Positions 16,765 through 24,971 of a DNA stretch of 64,000 nucleotides are shown piece after piece (the stretch's first letter is position 1; the number at the start of each line of letters is the position of its first letter). The notes below the pieces were generated by a model. It worked only from the letters and a program-made list of their open reading frames with translations, was not told the origin of the DNA and searched no databases. The stretch covers positions 62,001 to 126,000 of the forward strand of contig JAFWOU010000004.1 in NCBI GenBank assembly GCA_017509715.1. Reading direction: 5' to 3'. The stretch comes from Paludibacteraceae bacterium (GTDB lineage: Bacteria > Bacteroidota > Bacteroidia > Bacteroidales > Paludibacteraceae). The translations under genes and the position numbers were made by a program.

Positions 16765-17778
16765 TTAGTGCGTGGCTTTGACCTCTACGCGTACGCTGTC
16801 CACCAGGCGGGACTCGCCAGCCGTGATGAGTTCAACGCCGTCGTGTATCTCGGGAGCCGAGATTTCCACATCATCGCCGAAACGGTCACCCATCTCGACG
16901 GTAACGCGCTGTGCACGTCCCTTGTTGTGGATGAAGACATAGCGATCGTTGGCACCGATGAGCTTGAGCACGGTGGAGTACGGCGCAGTGATGACGCGGT
17001 CGGTACCGAGACCGATGGTGGTCTGGACGTACATACCCGGACGCAGGAGGCCCTCCTTGTTGGGCACGACGACCTTAGCCTGGAAGGTATGGGTAGCGGC
17101 GTCGATGGTAGGATATACCACCTCGACCGAAGCCGGGAAGACGCGATCGGGATAGACGTCGGACAGGAGCTGGAGCGACATACCCTTGCGGATACGCGGC
17201 AGGTAGCGCTCGGGGATAGCGACGAGGGTCTTGAGACGATCCACCTCGGCCAGGGTCACGATAGGTTGACCGGAGTAGAGTTCGCCATCCTCGTAGTTCT
17301 TAGCCGTCACGACGCCCGTGATAGGCGCGAGGTTGAAGGTGTTGGTAGTGAGGAACTTGAGGTTAACCTTGGTCTGCTCGAGCTGGAGCTGCATCTGGTC
17401 GCGCTGTTGCTGCGTAGCCGAACCGTAGGTGAGCAAGCTATCCAGACGTGCCATCTCGACGCGCAGGTTAGCGATGGTCAGACGGGTGGTCTGGTACTGC
17501 TGCTGGTCCATACGTACGATGGAGTCGCCGCGGCGTACGCGGTCGCCTATCTCGACGTAGATATGCTCTATCTTACCTGTGACTGAGGGCGAGATGCTGA
17601 CCGTCTCATAGGCCTGGAGGTTGGACGACAGCGTGATACGACGCTCCACTTCGTGAGTCTGGAGACGTGTCACTTCTACCGGTTCGATGCGCTCTTGCTG
17701 CTCGGTGGTCTCAGCCTCTTTGCTGCCGCAGCCCACGAGCATCAGCGCTGCTAATGAATAAATAACAATTTTCTTCAT
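16765..17778 (-). CDS. RND efflux periplasmic adaptor lipoprotein (MFP)
   Basis: A 337-residue membrane fusion protein linking the RND permease to the outer-membrane channel. It has a lipoprotein signal ending LMLVGC (Cys 17), a lipoyl-like half-motif around SPSVTGKIEHIYVEIGDRVRRGD, a helical hairpin (about 90-150) rich in Gln, Leu and Arg, the second lipoyl half LAPITGVVTAKNYEDGELYSGQ, then beta-barrel and C-terminal domains. The lipid anchor is typical of AcrA/MexA-type adaptors. It is encoded between tolC and the pump, same strand. Confidence 0.93.
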   Translation of the reverse strand: MKKIVIYSLAALMLVGCGSKEAETTEQQERIEPVEVTRLQTHEVERRITLSSNLQAYETVSISPSVTGKIEHIYVEIGDRVRRGDSIVRMDQQQYQTTRLTIANLRVEMARLDSLLTYGSATQQQRDQMQLQLEQTKVNLKFLTTNTFNLAPITGVVTAKNYEDGELYSGQPIVTLAEVDRLKTLVAIPERYLPRIRKGMSLQLLSDVYPDRVFPASVEVVYPTIDAATHTFQAKVVVPNKEGLLRPGMYVQTTIGLGTDRVITAPYSTVLKLIGANDRYVFIHNKGRAQRVTVEMGDRFGDDVEISAPEIHDGVELITAGESRLVDSVRVEVKATH

Positions 17779-17794
17779 ATGATGTATAATTTTT

Positions 17795-17856
17795 AGTCAA
17801 AAGTCAAAAGTCGAAAGTCGAAAGCGGTTTCCTTTCAATTTTCAATTTTCAATTTA
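17795..17856 (+). repeat. TCRAAAG array joined to a TTTTCAA array
   Basis: Four TCRAAAG heptamers starting TAGTC (plus sense), a short AGCGGTTTCC link, then three TTTTCAA heptamers. Two different 7-bp satellites lie head to tail between tolC and the adaptor gene; the end supplies AT-rich sequence beside the tolC stop. Confidence 0.75.
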
Positions 17857-19245
17857 TTTGAGGAACTTGTCTAATTCCACCTCGGCATTGATGAGGGTCA
17901 GCACGGCCTGTACGTAGGTGGACTGAGCGGTGATGACATCGTTGCTGGCATTGATGAGTTCGAGGTTGCTATTCGTTCCGAAGCGGTACTTGTTGCTCAC
18001 GGAGCGGAAGACGCGGTTGACTACGTCCAGGTTCTGCTGCTCAGAGAGATAGGTCTCGTAGGCATTCTGCAGGTCGAAACGGAGTTGCTGGTACTGGATC
18101 ATGAGTTGATCAGATGTCTCAGCCAGAGTGTTGCGAGCCTGCTCGAGGGCGATCTTCTTCTCCACCACGCCGGCCGCACGTTTTCCGCTGGACCATAGGG
18201 GGAGCTTGATGCTCACCTGCACCACGTTAGGCGGCGTCATACGCATACCGCCTTCGCCGTAGTACTGCTGGTTGGTATAGTTATAGGCCAGACCGACGGT
18301 AGGACCGTAGGCCCATCCGGCCATATGGACATTCATCTTAGCGATCTCGAAGTTCTTCTCCAGCATGCGATAGCTGAGGTTATGCTCCTTGATAAACTCC
18401 TCGCCCAGGAGCGCGAGTACCTCGTCGCCGGACAGCAGTTCATCGAGCGAACTGGTAAGCGAGAGTCGGGTATCGGCCGGCACGTCGAGCAGCACCTTAA
18501 GGCTATTGGTAGCCAGTTCGATAGAGCGACGCTGGCTCTGGATATTGTTACGGAGCGTATTGGCACGGATAGCTATCTGGTCGGCCGTGGTCTGCTCGTT
18601 GACGCCAAACTGCACAGTGCGTTGGGTCATCTCGATGATCTCGTTGACGTTCTCGAGCGAGGACTCGAGCAGGCGTACCACATCCTCGAGCACGAGGATG
18701 GCGATATACGAGGTCTTGACGCTGGCGCGCAGGTCGTCCTCGGATTGCTCGAGTGAGAGGCGCTGCATGTCGATAGCCAGGTTCTGGAGCAGTACGCCCA
18801 CGATACCCTGACCGTTGACGCCGACGGAGGCGGTGATGCCCAGGGCACCCTGATTAGGCATGTCGATCTTAAAATCGCCCATAGCGGTGGACATAGTGGC
18901 ACTGTAACCCAGATAGTTGCTATAGCTGTACGAGGCATCCACCTGGGGCAACATAGCGGCGATAGTCTGCCAGCGAGCGGCATAAGCTTGCTGAACCGAC
19001 AGCGAGGCATTGCGTAGCGAGCGGTTGGCCCGAACGGCATAGTCTTGCGCCTCGCGGACCGACAGGCTGAGGGCCGCAGGCGCTTGCAGCGACGAATCGC
19101 CCTGCATATTGCGCGTAGCCATCATGACGGAGTCGTGCTCCATGATCCAGTTGCTGCGATGCATCGTAGAGTCGGCATCGGCAGCCAGGACTGTTCCAAG
19201 TGACAAAGTGACAAGGAACAAAGTACTAAGTAGTATGCGTTTCAT
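17854..19245 (-). CDS. TolC-family outer-membrane efflux channel
   Basis: A 463-residue TolC/OprM-type protein. A signal peptide (MKRILLSTLFLVTLSLGTVLAAD) is followed by two OEP-like helical halves, the first with EAQDYAVRANRSLRNASLSV and the second with ALEQARNTLAETSDQLMIQYQQLR. I prefer the ATG at 19245; an in-frame ATG at 19254 adds three residues, and longer versions translate the repeat. It forms the outer part of the tripartite pump with the adaptor and RND permease downstream. Confidence 0.92.
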   Translation of the reverse strand: MKRILLSTLFLVTLSLGTVLAADADSTMHRSNWIMEHDSVMMATRNMQGDSSLQAPAALSLSVREAQDYAVRANRSLRNASLSVQQAYAARWQTIAAMLPQVDASYSYSNYLGYSATMSTAMGDFKIDMPNQGALGITASVGVNGQGIVGVLLQNLAIDMQRLSLEQSEDDLRASVKTSYIAILVLEDVVRLLESSLENVNEIIEMTQRTVQFGVNEQTTADQIAIRANTLRNNIQSQRRSIELATNSLKVLLDVPADTRLSLTSSLDELLSGDEVLALLGEEFIKEHNLSYRMLEKNFEIAKMNVHMAGWAYGPTVGLAYNYTNQQYYGEGGMRMTPPNVVQVSIKLPLWSSGKRAAGVVEKKIALEQARNTLAETSDQLMIQYQQLRFDLQNAYETYLSEQQNLDVVNRVFRSVSNKYRFGTNSNLELINASNDVITAQSTYVQAVLTLINAEVELDKFLK

Positions 19246-19261
19246 AACGTTCATTTTTTGC

Positions 19262-19312
19262 TTTATATCGGTGTGCCCGGAGGCACCTTTCAATTTTCAA
19301 CTTTCAATTCGT
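19262..19312 (-). repeat. UCCG hairpin plus TTTCAA heptamers between tetR and tolC
   Basis: In the minus sense, a run of TTGAAA-type units (period about 7) is followed by GTGCCTCCGGGCAC (19273-19286) and ACCGATATAAAG. The hairpin starts 18 nt after the tetR stop and ends about 28 nt before the tolC ATG. Confidence 0.8.
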
Positions 19313-19903
19313 ATATAGTCTCAGTCCCTCGTCGGAGAGGACACCGCGAACGAAGATGTCGAGGGCGGTATGTCCGAGTTGGGGCAGGTTGTAGCCGGCG
19401 GCTTCCATCTCCTCGAAGTCGCGCAGCGCATCGGCATATATCTTGGCAAAGAGCACGGCCGTCAACTCCATATTAATATCCGCGCGCACGAGGCCCTCGG
19501 CCATACCCTTCTCCAGGAAGGTACGGATATAGCGCTGCTGCTGCAGGAAGGCCTGCTGCTGAAAGTCGGCAAACTGACGGGGATAATACTTCTTGAGGTC
19601 GTAGACCAACTGCGGCACGCGACGCACATCGTCGTGCTCGGCATTGCGGCGCATGATGTCGGCCACGACGCCACGCAGCCCGTTGGCGGAGAGCAGGCCC
19701 TCCATCTTACGGGCGGTATGCTGCAAGTTAGCCTGGAGGAGCTGGTCCACCAGGGCATCCTTGCTATCGAAATAGACGTAGAAAGTCTTCTTAGAGATAC
19801 CTAGTTCGTGGCAAATGTCGTCGATCGACACGCTACGAATACCGAGGCGAAAGAATAGTTCGCCGGCTGTTTTTACTATATTTTTCTGTACCTCTTCAGA
19901 CAT
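19304..19903 (-). CDS. TetR/AcrR-family regulator of the efflux operon
   Basis: A 199-residue TetR-family DNA-binding protein. The N-terminal HTH spans about 10-55 (IVKTAGELFFRLGIRSVSIDDI, then LGISKKTFYVYFDSKDALVD), typical of AcrR/QacR-like repressors; the C-terminal helical part would bind an inducer. As first gene of the pump operon, with its own promoter at 19954-19985, it probably represses the operon and itself. The inducer is unknown. Confidence 0.93.
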   Translation of the reverse strand: MSEEVQKNIVKTAGELFFRLGIRSVSIDDICHELGISKKTFYVYFDSKDALVDQLLQANLQHTARKMEGLLSANGLRGVVADIMRRNAEHDDVRRVPQLVYDLKKYYPRQFADFQQQAFLQQQRYIRTFLEKGMAEGLVRADINMELTAVLFAKIYADALRDFEEMEAAGYNLPQLGHTALDIFVRGVLSDEGLRLYTN

Positions 19904-19953
19904 TTTTCTTCAAAAACGCGGTTTAGAACCGAGCAGATTTTCAAAAACGGCCA

Positions 19954-19985
19954 CAAAGGTACAGCTTTTTTTTGATATACGCAAG
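19954..19985 (-). promoter_or_regulatory. Core promoter of the tetR-efflux operon
   Basis: Minus strand: -33 CTTGC (19985-19981) and -7 TACCTTTG (19961-19954), spacing 19 bp. It is 51 nt upstream of the tetR ATG. An operator could not be identified by eye. Confidence 0.7.
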
Positions 19986-20033
19986 TTTTTCTGGAAACTT
20001 TTTTCACTTTTTCAGTTTCCGCGTGCCGAAATG

Positions 20034-20681
20034 TCAAATTTCCTTCCCTGTTTGTTCAGCAGCTTCGAATGGGAAGAGGCCGAAGAGCTGGGCATCGATA
20101 TGGTCGGTGACCCAACGGAAGTCGTCGGGGTTGTCGCCAAACTTGATATGGTCGCCATCAACGATGAGCAGGTTGCCCTTGTAGTCCTTGATCCAGTTCT
20201 CGTACTTGTCGTTAAGTCCCTGGAGGTAGTCGAGCTTGATCTGCTGCTCATAGCCGCGGGCACGTTTCTGGATCTGCGCCACGAGGGTCGGCACGGAGGC
20301 ACGCACATAGATGAGCAGGTCCGGCATCTTGACGAGCGAGGTCATCAGGTCGAACAGGTCCTGATAGTTGTCGAAGTCGCGATCGGACATGAATCCCTGG
20401 TCGTGGAGGTTGGGCGCAAAGATGCGGGCATCCTCGTAGATAGTACGATCCTGGATGATGTACTTGTCGGACTGGTCGATCTCCACAATGTCCTTGAAGC
20501 GCTTGTTGAGGAAATAGATCTGGAGGTTGAACGACCAGCGTGCCATGTCGGCATAGAAATCAGACAGATACGGATTGTACTCCACGCTCTCGAAGCGCGG
20601 CTCCCAGCCATAATGTTTGGCCAGCATGTTGGTCAGCGTTGTCTTACCACAGCCGATATTACCAGCGATAGCTATGTGCAT
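20034..20681 (-). CDS. Deoxynucleoside kinase, paralogue 1
   Basis: A 215-residue dNK-family kinase that phosphorylates deoxynucleosides for dNTP salvage. The P-loop GNIGCGKTT is at residues 7-15; the catalytic region has QDRTIYEDARIF, with the DR(S/T) motif and Glu; a lid-like Arg-rich segment QIQKRARGYEQQ follows. It lies directly downstream of a homologous kinase (20699-21334), with 17 bp between. The pair is probably a tandem duplication with split specificity, as seen in deoxyadenosine/deoxyguanosine kinase pairs; which base each prefers cannot be read here. Confidence 0.92.
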   Translation of the reverse strand: MHIAIAGNIGCGKTTLTNMLAKHYGWEPRFESVEYNPYLSDFYADMARWSFNLQIYFLNKRFKDIVEIDQSDKYIIQDRTIYEDARIFAPNLHDQGFMSDRDFDNYQDLFDLMTSLVKMPDLLIYVRASVPTLVAQIQKRARGYEQQIKLDYLQGLNDKYENWIKDYKGNLLIVDGDHIKFGDNPDDFRWVTDHIDAQLFGLFPFEAAEQTGKEI

Positions 20682-20698
20682 AGTATATAATAAATATG

Positions 20699-21334
20699 TT
20701 ATTTACTCCAATTGTGTTCACTAAAGAGTCCGAAGAGTTCGGCATCCACGCGGTTGACCACGTGGCGGAAGTCCTCGGGGTTGTTCTCAAAATCCATATC
20801 GTCGGATTCGATGACGAGTACGCGGCCCTCGTACTTACGGAAGATAAAGTCCTCATATTTCTCGTTAAGTCCCTGCAGATAGTCGATCTGCATAGTCTGC
20901 TCGTAGTCGCGTCCGCGCTTCTGGATCTGGGCGATCAGAGCGGGAACGGACTTGCGCAGATAGATCATGAGGTCGGGGTACTTCATCTGGTGCTTCATGA
21001 GGTCGAACAGATCCATGAAGGTGGTATAGTCGCGATCTGAGAGGTCGCCACGCTCGTAGTTGTTGCGTACGAAGACGTAGACGCCCTCAAAGATCGAACG
21101 GTCTTGCACGATGGTATGCGTGGCCTTTTGCACGGCCAGCATATCCCGGAAACGCTCCTTGAGGAAATAAGTCTCGAGGCAGAAGGCCCAACGATTGATA
21201 TCGCCGTAATAGTCCTCGAGATACGGGTTGAAAGTCACGCTCTCGAAGCGTGGCTCCCACCCGTAGTAACGCGCCAGCATCTTGGTCAGCGTCGTCTTGC
21301 CTGCACCAATATTTCCTGCTATAGCGATGTACAT
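20699..21334 (-). CDS. Deoxynucleoside kinase, paralogue 2
   Basis: A 211-residue dNK-family kinase with P-loop GNIGAGKTT (residues 7-15), QDRSIFEGVYVF and the lid QIQKRGRDYEQ. It aligns along its length with the neighbour at 20034-20681 (both start M.IAIAGNIG.GKTTLT and end near DAQLFGLF/DAELFGLF), so the genes arose by tandem duplication. It starts 5 nt after the EF-G-like gene stop, indicating one transcript. Confidence 0.92.
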   Translation of the reverse strand: MYIAIAGNIGAGKTTLTKMLARYYGWEPRFESVTFNPYLEDYYGDINRWAFCLETYFLKERFRDMLAVQKATHTIVQDRSIFEGVYVFVRNNYERGDLSDRDYTTFMDLFDLMKHQMKYPDLMIYLRKSVPALIAQIQKRGRDYEQTMQIDYLQGLNEKYEDFIFRKYEGRVLVIESDDMDFENNPEDFRHVVNRVDAELFGLFSEHNWSK

Positions 21335-21339
21335 TCTGT

Positions 21340-23496
21340 TTACTCTTCCTCGGCCTGAGTAGCTGCGTAAGCGGCCAGCAGTTTCTCCTGTACATCAGCC
21401 GGAACGAGCTGATAAGAGTTGAACTGCATCGTGAAGGTAGCACGTCCGCCGGTGAGCGAAGAGAGCGTCGTGGAATAGGTGCTGAGCTCCTTGAGAGGCA
21501 CCTGCGCTTTCAGACGCGTAAACTGCTTCTCGGTCTCCATACCGAGCACCATACCGCGGCGGCCGTTGATGTCGGACATCACGTCGCCGACGATGTCGGA
21601 CGGAACGAATACTTCTACATCATAGATCGGCTCCAGCACCTTCGGGTTAGCCTCCTTGAAGGCCTGTGCAAAGGCGTTACGGCCTGCCAGACGGAACGAG
21701 ATTTCGTTGGAGTCAACCGGGTGCATCTTACCATCGTAGATGATGACGCGTACGTCACGCGCATACGAACCGGTGAGCGGTCCCTGCTCCATACGATCCA
21801 TGAGACCCTTCAGGATAGCCGGGATGAAGCGTGCATCGATAGCACCACCCACGATCGAGTTGATCAGGATCAGCTTACCACCCCACTCGAGGTTGATCTC
21901 CTGCTGGTCCTTTACAGAAATCTTATACTCCTGGTTACCAAACTTATAGGTCTCCTTAACCGGCATACCCTCCTCGTAGGGCTCTACGATCAGGTGCACC
22001 TCACCGAACTGACCCGAACCACCGGATTGCTTCTTATGACGATAGTCGGCACGAGCGGCCTTGGTGATCGTCTCACGATACGGGATCTTGGGTTCGTCGA
22101 AGACGATTTGCATCTTGTCATTGTTCTCCAGACGCCACTTGAGGGTGCGGAGGTGGAACTCGCCCTGACCCGAGATGATAGTCTGCTTCAGTTCCTTGGA
22201 TTGCTCTACTACCCACGTAGGATCCTCCTCGTGCATACGAGTCAGCAGGGCAGCGAGTTTCTCATTGTCGGACTCGGTCACGGGACGGATAGCACGACGG
22301 TAACGCGGCTGCGGATAAGCGATAGGTGCATACTGCAGGTCGCAGTCCTTGGCATTCAGGGTGTTACCCGTGCGGGTATCTTTCAGCTTAACGGTAGCAG
22401 CGATATCGCCTGCAGCTACTTCGTCCACCGGTACGCGGATCGAACCGGCTACCATGTAGAGCTGCGAGATACGCTCCTTGGAGCCACGCTCCATGTTCTG
22501 CAGGTCGTCACCATTGTGGACGGTACCCTGCATTACGCGGAAGTAGTTCACCTCACCGATATGAGGCTCAACGCTGGTCTTGAAGACATAGAGGCTGGTC
22601 GGCGCCTTAGCATCCGGAGTAACAGCCTTGCCGTCTACGGTAGGATAGCTGAACTGTGCAGGCGAGGGAGCCATATTGTTGAGGAAGTCCATCAGACGAC
22701 GAACACCCATATCCTTCAGACCCGAGCAGCAGAGCACCGGATACATCGAACCGTCGGCATACACGCCCTTGAGACCCTGCATGATCTCCTCGTCGGTCAG
22801 ACCTTCGCCCAGGAACTTATCCAGCAGCGACTCGTCGGCCTCGGCAGCCGCCTCGGAGAGCTGTGCACGCATCTCCTCTACCTTGTCGGCATACTCGGCC
22901 GGGATGTCCTTGAGTTCAGGAGCACCGCCTTCGGCCTTCCATACCAGCATCTTACCCTTGAGCACGTCGATCACGGCATTGAAGCCTGCACCGGCGTTGA
23001 CGGGGAACTGGATGAGCGTACACTTGTTACCGAAGTTATCCTTGAGTTGATTGAAGGTGCGCTCGAAGTCTGCATCCGGATGGTCGCACTTGTTGATCAC
23101 GAAAGCCAGCGGCTTCTTAGCGTGGTCTACGAGGCGGAAATTGTTCTGCGTACCTACCTCCACGCCACCGTTGGCGCTGAGCACGATCATAGCCGAACCG
23201 CACATCTGCAGGGCTGCTACCGTACCGCCGCAGAAGTCATCCGAACCTGCGCAGTCGATGATATTGAGTTTCTTGTTCTCAAATTCGATGTTACATACTG
23301 TGGAGAAAACGGAATAGCCGTACTCCTTCTCTACCGGGAAATAGTCGCACACGGTGGACTGTGCATCAATCGAACCGCGGCGCTTGATCACCCCGCACTC
23401 GAACAACATCGACTCCATGAGAGTCGTCTTACCGGATCCACTGCCGCCCAACATAGCGACATTCTTGATCTCATTAGCTTGATAAACTTTAGCCAT
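21340..23496 (-). CDS. EF-G paralogue with altered GTPase centre (EF-G2-like)
   Basis: A 718-residue elongation-factor-G-like protein with all EF-G domains. Its P-loop is GGSGSGKTT instead of the canonical AHIDAGKTT form. In switch II the DxPGHxDF motif reads DCAGSDDF, so the catalytic His is replaced by Ser; the G4 motif NKCD is kept. A Bacteroides EF-G2 paralogue that translocates without GTP hydrolysis is reported; this sequence fits that type, an inference from the missing His. The start MAKVYQANEIKNVAML at 23496 was chosen over the longer open frame, which crosses the intergenic gap. It lies between the FISUMP-like gene and the dNK pair. Confidence 0.9.
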   Translation of the reverse strand: MAKVYQANEIKNVAMLGGSGSGKTTLMESMLFECGVIKRRGSIDAQSTVCDYFPVEKEYGYSVFSTVCNIEFENKKLNIIDCAGSDDFCGGTVAALQMCGSAMIVLSANGGVEVGTQNNFRLVDHAKKPLAFVINKCDHPDADFERTFNQLKDNFGNKCTLIQFPVNAGAGFNAVIDVLKGKMLVWKAEGGAPELKDIPAEYADKVEEMRAQLSEAAAEADESLLDKFLGEGLTDEEIMQGLKGVYADGSMYPVLCCSGLKDMGVRRLMDFLNNMAPSPAQFSYPTVDGKAVTPDAKAPTSLYVFKTSVEPHIGEVNYFRVMQGTVHNGDDLQNMERGSKERISQLYMVAGSIRVPVDEVAAGDIAATVKLKDTRTGNTLNAKDCDLQYAPIAYPQPRYRRAIRPVTESDNEKLAALLTRMHEEDPTWVVEQSKELKQTIISGQGEFHLRTLKWRLENNDKMQIVFDEPKIPYRETITKAARADYRHKKQSGGSGQFGEVHLIVEPYEEGMPVKETYKFGNQEYKISVKDQQEINLEWGGKLILINSIVGGAIDARFIPAILKGLMDRMEQGPLTGSYARDVRVIIYDGKMHPVDSNEISFRLAGRNAFAQAFKEANPKVLEPIYDVEVFVPSDIVGDVMSDINGRRGMVLGMETEKQFTRLKAQVPLKELSTYSTTLSSLTGGRATFTMQFNSYQLVPADVQEKLLAAYAATQAEEE

Positions 23497-23515
23497 TGTG
23501 TTAAATATTTTAAGG

Positions 23516-24466
23516 TTATTTATTATCCGTAACCAGGCGCACCGATTGTCCAAAGGAGCGCAAGTCATACGTGTACATTTCGTAGATTATCGAATTGAAC
23601 GTAAACGAATACGCATTGATGCGACTGTTGATCGACGAACTGGCTGTCCAGTACCGGCCGGACTCTTGCAAAAACGACATCACGTTGCGCTTCAAGTTGC
23701 TGTCATAATAGCGCTGACCGGCGCAAGGCAGAAATACCGCACCGGCATCTTCCAGGGGCTTCCACTCTGCATAACTATACTCATTTGTATCCCATCCTGC
23801 TCCATAACCGGGCTCGAAACTTGCGCCCCAGGGTTGCTCCCAATCGTCGGGCAACAGCACCATACCGCGTGCACCCTGAATAGTAGCCATACCATTCAGA
23901 TTCGTGGCATTCGGACGATCCAAGACGATCCATTGCCACTCCTCAAAGGTCAGCGTGCGCCACAGTCCCGGCGCATTACCGCCATTCTGGATCGGGTTAT
24001 GCACTCCCCAGTCTGCCTGACTAAAAGAGCCCACCATGTCATAACGGAAATTACCATCTTTCGGAGCAAGGTCCTCAGGCAGATAATCCAGCGACTCATC
24101 ACTCGTACTCCAAGGCTGATACTCCTTGGCGCCACTTGCCCAACCGCTGGTTCCCCAACAGAACAAGTCGATCCATCCATCATAGGATGGAGAAATGCGC
24201 AGGTTATCACTCTTATTATCCGCACTACCGATATTCCCATTGCCTTCTGCTCCTACCACGCCATACTGACGCGGACAGAAACGCCACACATTCGTTGCAG
24301 CGCAATATTGCAGGTTTCCCATCGAGAAACGCACACTACCTCCTCCCTTCAGGGAAAATACACCGGGTAAAGCACCCTCTATCTGGGCATTCTGAGCCTG
24401 CATCGTCTGCACTCCAAATACCAGCACAGCGGATACCATAACTAAGAGTCGAACTGTTTTCTTCAT
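23516..24466 (-). CDS. Secreted FISUMP-like protein
   Basis: A 316-residue exported protein with a signal peptide (MKKTVRLLVMVSAVLVFGVQ...MQAQ). It has the pattern of Bacteroidales secreted proteins: an N-terminal RFSMGNLQYCAATNVWRF strand pair, the central YSGWIDLF-like segment SYDGWIDLFCWGTSGWASG, and a C-terminal GRYWTASSS...SVRLV ending that resembles the Fib_succ_major (FISUMP) module. Function unknown. I used ATG 24466; 24478 is possible. A core promoter lies only 24-55 nt upstream, so the leader is short. It may start an operon with the EF-G paralogue and the two dNK genes. Confidence 0.8.
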   Translation of the reverse strand: MKKTVRLLVMVSAVLVFGVQTMQAQNAQIEGALPGVFSLKGGGSVRFSMGNLQYCAATNVWRFCPRQYGVVGAEGNGNIGSADNKSDNLRISPSYDGWIDLFCWGTSGWASGAKEYQPWSTSDESLDYLPEDLAPKDGNFRYDMVGSFSQADWGVHNPIQNGGNAPGLWRTLTFEEWQWIVLDRPNATNLNGMATIQGARGMVLLPDDWEQPWGASFEPGYGAGWDTNEYSYAEWKPLEDAGAVFLPCAGQRYYDSNLKRNVMSFLQESGRYWTASSSINSRINAYSFTFNSIIYEMYTYDLRSFGQSVRLVTDNK

Positions 24467-24489
24467 CGTAATAGACATAAAATCGCTGC

Positions 24490-24521
24490 AAAGGTACAAA
24501 TTTTTCCCGACATACGCAAAT
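24490..24521 (-). promoter_or_regulatory. Core promoter of the FISUMP/EF-G2/dNK gene group
   Basis: Minus strand: -33 TTTGC (24521-24517) and -7 TACCTTTG (24497-24490), spacing 19 bp. Confidence 0.75.
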
Positions 24522-24890
24522 AAAAATGCAAAAAAAATCATATTAATAATAGATAGATATAGTATCTATACATACTATTGTCCGAACATCATCTCATAAG
24601 AGCCGCTCAATAGCCAAGAATAGCTATTTATGATGGAATATGCTGCGAATGATAATATTTTACATTCTTTCTATATTGTTCGCTGGGTTTTTATGCAGGA
24701 TTCTGCGATTTTCTGTTCGCCTCGTGCGCGCCTTCGCGCGTAGGCGAAGATTTAGCGGCTTTTATAAGAACCGAATCATAAGAATCGGAAAGAAATATAG
24801 TCATTTCGTCACAAATAAGTTAATTTAGTCGGTATAGCCTATAAAATTGGTAGATTTCTGGAAAAAGAAATAGGATTTTTTTGAGAAGGC
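24522..24890. other. Non-coding divergent region with a long GC hairpin
   Basis: About 370 bp between divergently transcribed genes. It contains a strong hairpin at 24716-24748: outer stem TTCGCCT/AGGCGAA, inner stem GCGCG/CGCGC, CCTT loop and a small internal loop. There is no T tract after it. The hydrophobic, Arg-rich open frame at 24640-24828 has no family features and I do not call it a gene. Confidence 0.5.
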
Positions 24891-24921
24891 TTGCATATGT
24901 GGCAAAAAAGCAGTAATTTTG
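24891..24921 (+). promoter_or_regulatory. Core promoter of the EamA transporter gene
   Basis: TTGC (24891-24894), 19-bp spacer, TAATTTTG (24914-24921), with the extended -7 context AAAAAAGCAGTAATTTTGC common to several promoters in this window. Confidence 0.8.
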
Positions 24922-24971
24922 CAGTCGGAAACCAACGAATATACGAGCAGGGCATTGCTCGGGAGAAAAAT

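Noticed and set aside
24640..24828. Hydrophobic, Arg-rich 62-codon frame
   Set aside because: Its length comes partly from the GC hairpin at 24716-24748; no promoter at a suitable distance and no family features.
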